From Volvox africanus (lineage: Eukaryota; Chlorophyta; Chlorophyceae; Chlamydomonadales; Volvocaceae), in the NCBI GenBank assembly GCA_030268105.1, contig BSDZ01000039.1:1-64000 (forward strand): 64,000 bases of DNA, read 5' to 3'. Made by a program: the position numbers and the translations under genes. The notes below the pieces were generated by a model, which made no database searches, had not been told where the DNA came from, and was given only the letters and a program-made list of their open reading frames with translations. Positions 11,700-24,000 of this stretch are shown piece by piece; the first letter of the stretch is position 1, and each line of letters starts with the position of its first letter.

Positions 11700-14600
11700 T
11701 GCGTAATCACATCTGGATTCTCTGCGACTCCTGAACGAACATGCCGGAAGTAATGCTATTTGCAACGTGTACGGAAGTCAACCACTGCTGCGACGTGCCT
11801 GTATGTTGCAGTGCTCGGAGGACATCACCAGCATCTTGCTGAAAAAGAGGATTCCTTGCGCACGATTGCTGAATACGCATTTGCGACATCTTTGGGAAAC
11901 AGTCATCTTTTGGAGGACCTGAGCTTTTTTTTAATGACCTGCGTCCAACAGCTAACAAGCATCATATTGCATCATTTACTATGGAGCCGATTGCTTACGA
12001 GCATGTATGACGCAACACTTCTGTACTTGCCAGCTTGCCAATTTGACAACCCAAGCATTTGCACTGCCTTGTAAATTCCACAACTACAACTATATGCAAT
12101 ACTTGTCGGTTATAATATGTAATTTGTTGTAATTTGCTATAAGCGTCATGAGCTCATAAGGCCCATAAACAAGGAGGCTCAAAGGACCGATATAGCTCGA
12201 TAACGAACAAAGAGTAAAAATCAAACACAAAGACCAATAAAGAAAATCCGAGAAACAAGAAAAATCTATGCAAGGAATGGCTGTTCAGAAAATGGTATCA
12301 GTTCTGCGTCCCCTGAGTTTGCGTATATCGTGTAACCCTTAGCCAACAAGCACTGATTAGTCGCGCTCATGACAGCAAGCATGTTGCCTTTGGGCATAGG
12401 ACCCCCACGACCACCACCATGTCCTGTCCAAAGCTGTGGGACGCCGGACAGGACCGGACATACAATGCCCACAACAATATGAAGGAAACATCGTGCAACT
12501 TGGCCATACGATCACACATAGAGCGCTCAAAACACCCCTCTCCACTTTCCAAACTAGCCGGTTGTTTAATCTGTAGGAGGAGGTCGGGCTCCATACCTGT
12601 GATTGAGCCCTGATGTGGTTACCTCATGTGATTATCCGTGGTGATAAGGCGGTTGCCAACTAAGTCCTTAGTGAGCTCGCTTTCCGACAGAGTTACGCGA
12701 TTGCATCTTGTGTTTTGTATTGTCTCAACGATATATTGTGTTCCGTCAGCCTGTTCCGCAACGTGCTGCGGTAGGTTCGTAGGAGCCGCAAAGAATTCAC
12801 CTTCCTCGCCCGTCGGTTCAGGATGCAATCGAGTATTCCAATGAAGTGTAGTTTACCACACACGTCATAAGTTTTGTCCCGATTACATGTATGCCGTGTA
12901 TTGCGCAACGGCGGATGGTCGGCACATACCCTTACTGCTTTAGGCTGATGACCTTATCACCCGTTTTGCTGAGTCTACTGCTCGCTTAGAGGGGTCATTA
13001 GTACTGCTGAGTAAATGGCGTCCCACTTTTGGTATATGGGTCAACGTGACGAAAGATTTGGATTTTCACGCTAACCCATGTATGCGACAGATGATGTCAT
13101 CTTCGACTCTTTTTACTCCCTTCCATATGAGCAGTCATGAAAATGGCGTCCCGATTAGCACGCCTATCGCTGGAGTTATGCGCACATGATATCCTGGGAT
13201 TTACTAGGAGGGGGGACACATTTTTTGTTTTTCGTACCGATGAACTGTTCCGATCTCGACAGCGTGATATGTTCTCAATCACAGAGTTTATTAATAACTC
13301 CGTCTTCAAGGGTTACTTCATCCTGCATTGGGCTTTCATTTTTCGATACATCTGAGCCAGCAGCTCAGGCCCAGCACGTCCGGTGAGAGCCAGTCACTAG
13401 CAACGATCATCGCTATACAACACGTCAACATGCAGCTTGGCAGAATGATTTCAACCCGCAACAATTATTTTGCGATATCACAAATCATGCATTTCCATGT
13501 CAATCGCGAACAGGACGGCACACACACTCAGTCCTAGAGTCACACCATTCCTCCATAACATCCAACCACCGCAAACCCGTCCTTTCCAACCAGGACGGTA
13601 CACAAGCAAAGCTAGCTGCCACCCAAGGCAAGCTGCAGAAGTTGGCCCGGCCATAAGGCCACTGAACAGCACGCAAGAAACTTCCCGTCATGAGCATCAA
13701 TACCCTCATGCCTAAACTGATGTAGCAACAATTTCACCACGCCGTGCTTCCTTCCAAACATCAAAACCCAGCGTAACTAAGAATTCCAATCTGTCTGCCT
13801 GTGATGCTACTTGGCTCACCAACCATGCAATGTCGAGCAGGTTCCCTCGGGCTGGCAACAGTCTCAACCACAAGGATGCCAGGCTATGGACTGGCCGTAG
13901 TCACTACGGCGGCTTTCCCCTCTGCGGGGCAGGTTTTGTCGTGCAAAGTAAAATCCTCTGCATCGGCGAGGACAATCTTCCCTCAGAATGTCTTGCTCAC
14001 AACATACCCACACAAAGGACTGTCTAACACAGGCTCATCTCGAGCACAGAGTTTATCCCAGCAACGCCCCCATCAGTGGAGCCAACTTTATTGCGTGAAA
14101 GCAAAAGCAGATGCGCTTCATACGATCATGTTCTCAGCTTCAGGTTCTTTGCTAGTCACATATGCACACGACGACCGGTTAGGTTGCAGCGCTGCGAAGT
14201 CATCAAAAACTTGACGTTTTGCAATCATGTCCTCATCAAATCGCACTGCAATGTGCCGCACAGCTCCGCTACACAAACCATGTATCTTGGCAAGTGACGG
14301 TCTGGCCAGCCCCTACCTGCGACACCGCTCAACTCCATGCCAAGCACTTACACGATTCTTCTGAACCGGCGCTCCAGCATGGCCAGCACCTTTCTGCCTC
14401 TGACTCCACCCCTTCAAGACTCCCTTGCCGTGGTGCCCCTGGCCTTTCCACCGGATATATTATGCGTCCCCATTGGGGGAACAGCCGTCATGAGTGTATA
14501 CACGTGATCTCGAGCCGAGGCAGACGTTATGGTGCGATTAATGCCCAGAAATCCTCTTGCCTAAAGCTAAATTCTCAGACAGGTGCTGAGTTAGTGGGCA

Positions 14601-15016
14601 CCCTCTAGTCAGCAGTGATGATGTCGGATGGACGTGGTTATAGGGGCTTGCGAGCTGACCGGGTGCACAGTTGATTGCGCCGTTAGTCCGCTAGATTCTG
14701 CTGGACGCTGGTGGTGAGCCTTGGACCCATCATTTATATATGCTGAACTCGAATGGGGAGAATAGATGAGGGCATAACTCTAGCAGGGAGAAGCAGGGCG
14801 CCACCCAGGTTATTTGGTTAGTGGGGCGCTGGTGAAGAATACCAACCTAGAAACCGACAGCGTGATCGACAACCCCAAAAGTGAAACTAGAAAGGACCGC
14901 GGAAAACTTTATCAGAGGCAGGACAGGGCGAGCAATAAGTGATAAAACCAAAGAGGCGGACCCGTGGCCCCCTAAGAAGTGACGGCACTGGGTAGGTAGA
15001 GTCCCGCAAATGTGCG
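11700..15016. other. mostly non-coding, weak minus-strand coding traces
   Basis: No complete gene. On the minus strand 12,830-12,623 reads as an open, exon-like segment (contains GEEGEFFAAP and ends at a GTAACC donor), and 12,594-12,367 is open with a possible ATG. Neither joins a neighbour convincingly. Base composition is more A+T-rich than in the flanking genes. Either a decayed gene or chance frames; I assign no function. Confidence 0.3.
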
Positions 15017-18000
15017 TTATGGTGCCGCTTGCAGAGTGATGGCGGTTGCCTGCAGTCGGGCCATCAGCTGCTGGTTGTCCGCGCACTCCCAGTGATCCCG
15101 CAGCCGTCCAAACATGAGCTCCAGGAGGGCTTCCAGACGGAAGGACAGCTTGGGGAGTGAGTTCCAGCTGGAGGGGGGTCCAGGGACCAGCATTAGAGAT
15201 GGACCGCTGCTCGGGGCAGGAGAGGGGGGACCCAACATGGCAACGATAGCAGAGCCCCCGGGGACGTCGAGCTGGGAGGCCTTGTTTCCCAGGTCTAGTT
15301 TTGAGATAGAGTTCTGGAGGCTGGGCAGGGCAGAGTCCTCGTCAGTGGTGGTGCTCCGGGCAGCGGCAGCTTCCGCAGCGGCAAGGCGGCGAGCGACAAG
15401 AAGCTCCACGGGTAGCTATGAAGGTGTTTGCATGTACACGGTTTGACGCACGGGGTTAGGACTGTTAACCAGGGATGGGCCTAGAATGCATGACGGGGAG
15501 GAGAGAAAATCAGCACTAGTATTGCCAACAGTTTTGGACCTTATTCCTTAACCATCGTATTGTGGTGAGATGAGCCTGAGTGAAGGTAAGCGAAAGAGGG
15601 AAGACGAAGAACCTCCGCAGACTGCGAGTTGAGGGATGCTGCAACAAAGACAGCAGACGGACAGACAGGATACAGTAGATCCATGCATACATACGTCCTA
15701 GCTTGATTGCTTTCACTAAACCTGATCACCAAAGAGGACCCTTTCATCCCTCCTGCCCCTCCGCACACCTCATTGTAATAGTAGATCCAGGGCTGTTCCA
15801 ACGCCACCCGAAGGCGCCGGCCGGTTATACCCACTTCCCGCATAGCCTCCGCCACCTGTGTACAGCCCCAACACCCGTGTGATACCCATTCAGGTCTAGA
15901 TAAATGCAACAAACACGTCGTTCTGCCATACTGCGGTGCGGTGCTCAACGGCACAGTGCGGCAACACACCACGCGACAAGGTATCATCTGCCATAAAATG
16001 GTAGTTTGTAACAACGCTCTGGTACGCCCTTTTAACGGTGAGACGGATGGGAACTCAAGGGTGCATCTTTTTTTGCTTCCTAAAAGTCATCAGAAGGCGC
16101 TAAGGGCCCTTCCTCTCCTCTGCCTACTGGCTGCAGCTGGCATCAGAGAAGTACAAGCCTGCCATCCCGCAATCAACGACGGTGCAGAATGGAAGCGGCA
16201 ACACAATAAACCGTCCGTACTTACCTCACAGCTCCGAAGCTTCCTGCTTGCCGTGCTGTGAAACGTTTTAGCTCGACGGCCCTACATTTTTGAATAAATA
16301 AAAGACTGATTTCCTTGTTCTCCGTCCTTAAATCCTGCCTGTTCCTATTGAGTGCCATGTGAGTCCCCTGTCCTCTCGCCGTGGCTCCCCTGCCTCCTCA
16401 CTACGGCTGCTGGGTCCACTCACCTCCTCCAATGGTGGCGGTGCCAGCTCCTCCGCCAGCCGGGCTAGCGCCTCCATGAAGTCGCACTTAGTGAGGCAAA
16501 CGGCCCGGGACCATTGACCCTGGTCATCCACCATAACACACAGGCTGCGGGTATAAGCCAGCTTGGCAGCATGCAGGGTCACGCCGGTGCCGTCACCTGC
16601 AGGTACAGGGTACAGTGCGATGAGTGAGCTCTGAACGATGACACTCCACCGCCGGAATGAATGGGTTTGGATTGCAGAGGCAATGTGGAAATGCAGGTAG
16701 GAATGCCGTGTGGGCTTATCAGCAATCTTCACAAGAATAGGGATCGCAAGACACCGCACACCGGCATCAAGACACGGACATCAGGGGCACAGCTTACTCG
16801 CCGGGCAGCCTTCTTCTCTTCTCTCCCCCCCCGCCATTTCCCACAGCACGGTCATTGTACAAGGCACTTGAGACCAGGCGGTATAGGTGATTCCCCTATC
16901 CATGCCTAGAGTATTATAGGGCAAAGCTGCATAGTAAATGCAGACTGTGCGTGCTTCTTCGCAGCAGCGACTTAGTGTTGCACTGTTGGCTGCGGCATTA
17001 TGTGGCTGCGGATGCGCAAAGTGCAAGGCCGTCCACCACAACCCACCGATGAGAGCGCACGTGTTCAGCAGTCCAATCCAGTCCGATAGGTGCATCAGCT
17101 GGTTCTTAGATGCGGCAATAAACAAACCGTACAATGCCTGGCAAAGGAAGCCGGGAGGGAAGGGAATGTGTATGTCTTGCAGGTAAGACATCTCTCTTTC
17201 GATAATTTGGCTAAGCGAGTAGAGTAAACGATTTCGATATGTATAATCATTACATCGGAAGTCCATATTGTGCGCCTGTACTCACCGTGATGAGGTCCAT
17301 GTGCGCGATGAGCAGCTCGTTCACCTCAGGGTCTCCGTACAATCGTACGATTCGCCATATATTAGGCTCGTGTACAATAGTAGACAGCAGCACAGGCAGC
17401 ACCTCCCGCGTCCACATGTGCTCCAGGGCGGCGGCGATAGAGCCTAAGACGATGGGACGATATGTGACGGGGCGGGATGAGCAAGCAAAAACGACAAAAA
17501 CGACACCCGCAAGCACACAAGCCAGACATATCACCTCAGATAGGTAAAACAGCCTGCGACTGCAGGACACGAGTACGCACGCCAATGGTCATGGTGGTGA
17601 TGGTGGGATAGTGGGGGATGTGATCGTGGCGGTGGTACAGCGAAATCTTTCGGCTCAGGCCAGGCCTAGGACACAAGAACATCCCAGGTCTGGAGCATGG
17701 CCCGCTTCACCAGGAAGGAGGGAGGGAAGGAAAGGAGGTTTCACGTTCCCAATAACCCACTCTAGTGTCAGGAGCGAGGCTCCGGCCTGCTGGCCCCGGT
17801 GTACCTCGTTACCCATTCCACTCGACGTCATAGACCCCTCGCTCCCTTGTCCTCCTTTCCGACTGCCTAGCCGCTTCCTCAAACATAAGGCTCACCGCAT
17901 TTTGTCCCTGCTTTGACGTGGCGAATGGTAGCCAGGCGAAGCAGCGCCTCGTACCACTCGAAGCGCAGCAAGCTCCGGTTAAGGACTACCTGTAAGGGGG

Positions 18001-21000
18001 ACAGCGTTAACGCTCAGATGCGCGCTCCATGGTGAGGCTACGGACAGTATGCGCAACGCCCGGGGGATACCAATAGACGATCCCTGCGAAGCCCATGGTG
18101 TGGACGGACGGCTGTCAGCCCGGGAGGGAGGGTTAGGAGTCTCAATCTGGGATGCACCGCAATGGATGTCAGAAGCGGAAACTTAATGGCCGCGTGGAAT
18201 AGGCCTCGCAGTCGCTACTGGCCAGAACCGTTCGTCATCGCGTGCAGGTGATTCTCACGGGTGGCATACACATGCCATGGCATACAACGCCCCTAACTTG
18301 TACCCGCAGAGCACTTAGTCATGACACACGCACATGCCCGTCCACGACGCGCTTCTCCGGGTCCACATTCACCGCTGCGAATACCGCATCGGCTAGCTGG
18401 TTTGATTGTTGAGACGACAACGCGGCGCCGCCCCCAGGGCCCGCTGCTGCCCCAACGGCTGCTGATGTTGCAGCGCCGCTACCGGAGGCGGCGGCCGTGG
18501 CAGCCGCCGCCAATCCCTGCATCTGTGAGCTGGCACGGGCAGACGGCCTGGTCACCCCGGCTGTGCCCCCGCCACCTGCACTCCCATCGGCCCCGCCAGC
18601 TGGTCGACTTCTCACGGGTGAGACACCAATACCAGCACCAGCACCAGCACCAGCACCAGCACCAGCACCAGCACCAGCACCAGCACCAGTACCGGCTCCA
18701 GTGCCGGCTCCAGTACCAGTACCGGCTCCAGCGCCGCCACCAGCCATAGAGACCCGTGCTGCAACCGTTGCTCCGGATCCCTTCGAAATCCGCTGTCCCG
18801 CAGCCCCTGAGGCGCCGCCTGCAGCTGGCTGCTGCAGCTGCGAGATTGGACCCGTGCGACCGATGTTGGAGATGCGCCCGTTGCCAGCGGCGGGGACGGA
18901 CATGGCCACAGTACCTGCCGCTGTGGCGGTGGCGGTGTTGGGAGTGGTGGATCGGCCACCCTCACCAGGTTGTCCTCCAAACCCGCAGTCGGCGATGAAC
19001 GCCCGCCACTCGGGCAATCCCAGCGCAAAGCAGTAGTCGTTGATGCCACTGGCTGTGGCGGATTTCGGGTGAGGGAGCGGCAGGGAATAGGCGGGTGCGA
19101 GAGCATGATTCAAGTGAAGTGCTTCCCCTAGGAAGCCCTCCGTCCGTGACACTAGGAACGTATGCCGGTATTCGCAGATCGAGGATAACAGAATAACAAC
19201 TGAAAGAACTGACGTCTAATGTATGGACATGTACGTTGATGTCCGTGTTTGTCTCCTACCTCCAGTGAGATAGCTTCAACCGCTATAGCTGTTTTATGAC
19301 TCGACTGGAACCGCCCGAGGGCGGACGTTGAGGCGGAGGACACTGCTGCGTCCGCACGTTAATCTACCTTCACCCGTTCCCAGGGCCATTGTCCCACCAC
19401 TTTACCTTGCATGCTGTAATAAGTAAATGCAGCACGCAGGCTGTCCTTGTGTCTCAGTATGACCGCTAGACAGGCATCCAGGGCGTGCCCCAGTCCAGTT
19501 GTGCCACTGGCCGCCCCCGGGTCCTCCACTCCGACCAACGCGCGGAAGGCGTCCTTACGAACAACTCGGTTCCAGTCCTTGCGGACCTGGCGCTCGCGGA
19601 CTACGGCGGGGACCAGGAACAGGAAGCAGCAGCAGGACCAGGAACTTGAGGCGATGGAGGAGAAGTAAAAAGGTGCCGAAAAAGGTGTCGGACGTACGTG
19701 TATACAGTCTCAAGCGTGTATGTATATATGTGGCGTTATATTGCCTTCCATCTCTTCAGCTTTCTGGGCGACTGCGCGGTCGGGAGGCAGCACGTGCTTA
19801 CTCAGAAGCGCATGCGACCCACTTGTCTTCGCGTTTCCCGCCGGCCCTCACCACAGACGCAGGTGCGGGCGGTGCGGAAAGGGCCGGGTGCTGTAGCAGT
19901 TGACTGCCACGAAGGCCTCTGGACATGTTGAGAAGGTGCACCTTAAATTGTGCTTGTGTGGACATTGCGCGGCTACTGAAGGTGTCTCAAATATGTCTGT
20001 TTGATAAATCCGCAAGGTAAGTGGTAATTATTTACTCGGTGATCCACTCTCGTTCACTCACTCGCATTAGTGTCGATCATGTCTTCGGACTCGCTCTCTT
20101 CCGCCCTGGGCAGGAACACGCTCTCTCGGGACGCCGACTGCACGAAGTGGGTATTCTGGCGGGACACGCTACACGCGCTCACGGGACGAAGCGGAATCAT
20201 CAACTGCGGGTGGGGGTGGGGATCCGGAATCGTGTGGGGAGCCTGTGAAGAATGGCAAGGTTCTAGCTGCGATACCTGTAAGGTGATCCGCCATGCAAGC
20301 AACGAGAGCGGAAGGACGGAGGACCCAAATGAATAATGGCCCTCCCCTCCCCTCCCCTCCCCTCCCCTCCCCTCCGCTCCACTCCACTCCACTCCACTCC
20401 ACTCCACTCCACTCCATGGGATACACAGGTGTCCCCCCGATACAGTAGGCTACGTAGAACCCTGGGTGCGAGATCAGCAGCCTTAGGGTCAGAGTGTGCA
20501 CCCTTGCCAGCCCTTCGAAGTCCTATCCCTTCCATGCCCGCGTTCACATGCCGAACTCCGTCTCGTCATACCTCCGGCAGAGTCTCCCGAGGCGCCACAA
20601 AATAGGGCCGGCAATAGTGCAGGTTAGCAACCTGTTGCCGAGGAAGGGTGTTGAGGTTGGCCGGCCAAAGGTGTAGGACGGGCGCGCACACGGGAATTCG
20701 ATACCGAGTTGCTTCATATCGTCGGCACCAATTGGGCGGAACAAAACACAATGAAAATGAGGCCCCACATCATGTCCGCCCGGGCCAACCCACCGTGGCC
20801 CGGATTATGTCCCAAAAAACCACGTCATAATCGCTACATGTCTACCTTGCGCTGCAGTTCACCCGCCATCACCGCGTCCCGCGGGTGTTTGGCGGTACGG
20901 GCGAGAGCTGTCCGGCAGGAATGAGCGACCTGCAATAAGGCGCGGAAAGAGCAAACTCGTAAGGTCCGGAACGAGCCAGGAGACTCACGGACCGCAAAGA

Positions 21001-24000
21001 CCAACACAAAAACCTAAGTGTATCGCGGTGGCCGCCTGACGCACATCGACAATTTCAGTTATACATGTGTCAACGACATAAGGAAATCATCATGTAAGCT
21101 CGCCCTCCTACGGACATCTTGAGGGCTTCCGAAGGCGCTGGGCGAGAGGGGTTGATTTTGCTAAAGAACTCAAGCCACCTGATGAGGCCTTGGCAAGGCC
21201 GAATCGCGCCTTGCTCTTTCGCTCTTAGGGTTTCTCTCAGCTGTAACTTCTTTTCTTTCCTCGCTTGCCTTTTTGTCTTTTTTCCGTACCTTCGTGTTGG
21301 GACCTAGCTCTACTATCTTTTTGTGACTCATTTAACCTACCGAGTTGCATTTCGTTTTTTCACACCTACACGTTCACTTGCTTTATTCTTTCATTTATGC
21401 ATTTCTGCACGACACGTCCCCACTCCGTTTCAAAACTTTTACCAATACATTATAATACCTGGCCCTGCCCTCTGCCAGCCAGCACCCTTTCACGCCCCGC
21501 CACTCTGCCCTTTCCCAGTCGCGCGGAACTCACGTCTCGGTACATGGCCACCTCCCCGGCAGCGACCTCCTCGCGGAAGCCTGTTGGAGGATGTGGATCC
21601 GGGAGGTGACGTCAGCCCTTACAAGGGAGAGCCAAAAGGACAAGCTGAGGGACGCGATGGGAGAAAGCGAGCAGGTTCAGTCTTCAAGACACCCGTTAGG
21701 TGACGAAAGACACACGCATCCAATCCTATCAGTCGCCTTGCAAGCGGAATCACTTGAATTTCAGCCTCGTCGTCACCTCACTCCTACTTCCTACTCCGCC
21801 CCTCTCCTCCCCCAACCCAGCCACAACCCAAATCTCGCCTCACCAGCAGGGTTGGTTAGTACTGCTAGGGCTCCCTTCTTGCGCACCCGATCAGTTAATT
21901 TATCCGGGGAACCGTACACACCACTGTACGGCGGCATTGGTGATTCCGGGTCCTGAAATGGGCATCGGGAAGTGCCGCCCGGCGATTAAAACGAGTGATA
22001 TGGACAAGGTGGAACCCAGAGCGCCCAGTTTCGATGTAATATAAATGTAAGGAACCTAAATTGTGCTGGAACCTTGGAAGTAAGATGCAAGTTCAAACCC
22101 AAGGAAGCATACAAACCTGTACAGCGCCACCTCAAGAGGGGTTCGAGCTCTAAAGCTACCCTCTTTCCGCTGCAGACTGACGGCATGCCCCGGCGGGAAG
22201 CGAGGTACGGATGATGGATGTGCTTCCGGAGGCAACAGGAAAGCCGGGTTACCCTCATCGCACATGAGCGCGAACAAGGGCAGAGAATATGATTTTGCTT
22301 GCACCTGAGACTGCTGCCATCCAGGTGAGGGCCTCAACCGCTTCCTCTGCACTTAAGATATACCACCTCACCGCCAAGCTCTTACTCCCAGCGTCCAACC
22401 CAGCCCCTGCCGTACCAAAATGTCCTCCGCCTCGTTCGTGGGCGGCATCGCCGCCGCCGTTGCCGTGAGGTTCCCAAACGGTGATTCCTTCCCCGCGGCT
22501 CCCGCTAGCACCTTAGTGCTGTGCCTTCCCCTGCTGCCGAGCCCAGGTGAGGAACCTGGCCCAGCTCCGCCAGCCCCTACAAACATTTCGACCGCCTTCA
22601 TCAACCCGTCTAGCAGGTCCTTGGCGCGACCCTGGCCAGAGCACACGGAGCCGAGGTCTGCCGGGAGAGAGAAGCAGAGGGGGATAGGCAGGTAAGGGGG
22701 CCAAAGAGGGCGGGGAGGATGGAAGTGAACACCAACAACCGTGGAGGACGGAAAGGCAGAAGGCGGAACGGCGGTCACAGGTAGAGAGGGGTTTAATTGG
22801 TTTTTCGGGGGAAACCGAAGGGAAGCCGCTCCAGAGTGGATCTCGGGTGGAGCAGCGAGGACATGGAGACAACTAAGTATATGAAAGACGGGGCTTGAAG
22901 GCCAAGCAATTCAGCATACATGAATGGAAAACGGGCGTTGTAGCAATAGACGTTGTACAACTTTGCAATAAGGATATCCAGTTGTGTGTGTTCAAGTTGT
23001 GCTAACAGTCACGAGGACGGGGGGCTGACAATCCGCAGGTGCATGAATAGAAATCTCCTCAATGATTGCAACCCGGCTCCGTCCCGGTCACCTGCTGCAG
23101 CGCAAACACCCTCCTACGAAAAACTATCATCACCCAATAGCCCCCGATCGCCCCTTCACAGCCGCACCACTCCACTCACGCCATAGAAAACACCTTTCCC
23201 TCCACCGCGCTTTATTGCTCTGGCTGCTCAGCAGCGTCGTCAGCAGTATGTTTTTCTCCCGGCCCCCCGTAGCTCCTCCCTCAACCCTTACCCCAACTGC
23301 TCACCTAGCTCATGCTGGAGCTGCGGCCCCATTCTACTAGGCGACACCAGACGACTGCTGCTGCTGGCTATGCTGCGGGTTGGGCTGTGGGTGTGGGCCG
23401 TAGACCCCACACCCATAGTTGAGCCTAGGTCCGCGCCCAATATGGGGCTTTCAGGGACCTCCAAGGTGAGCTGCTTGTGCGGATGTAGGTGGGGGGGGCC
23501 GGGGTTCTTGGCTTCAGCCATAGAATGGGGCTTAGGGGAGCTGTCAACCATGGAGCAGAGCTGTCCTGGGGACTGGGGCTCAGTGTTGTGATGTGCTTGA
23601 GAGCGGAGCGGAGAAAGATTGGGCAACGATACCGGCGCAGTGGCCGCTCGAGATGGAGAGGTTTGAAGGCTGGCAACGCTCTGGGAGCTCGGCGCAGAGG
23701 AGTTTAGACGGGCAAAGTTCCTGGGGAAGGGAGTGGAAGGCAGGGGAGGGTTATGTTCATTTTTATCTGTGTATGTAACTAGTTGTATTCATACGGTGGG
23801 GTATTATGAGGAAGAAAGGTGCAGGTGGAAAGCAATTGCAAATTGCGCGTGTGTTTGGGAGGTCCCTGTCCGTACCTCGCTTGGCGAGCCAGCGCCATCT
23901 CATCTCCATCCTAGGGCATCGGATTGCAGACAAGCGGCATGTGGCAGGTGGGGAAAGGAGAAAGGGCACGGTGTGTAAAACGAAAGTACCATTAAGTACA

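Noticed and set aside
10983..11753. 256-codon plus-strand frame
   Set aside because: It overlaps minus-strand exons that have proper donors, acceptors and phase agreement, and it shows no protein-like pattern.
13801..14214. 137-codon plus-strand frame
   Set aside because: No splice signals, no domain, and the opposite strand looks equally protein-like; coding status cannot be decided.
16781..16916. Candidate exon GMDRGITYTAWSQ between the exons ending at 17,047 and starting at 16,596
   Set aside because: It is phase-compatible, but skipping it gives a better match between the two module copies.
18497..19036. Plus-strand proline/alanine frame
   Set aside because: It is the antisense reading of the Gly/Ala-rich exon of the large minus-strand gene.
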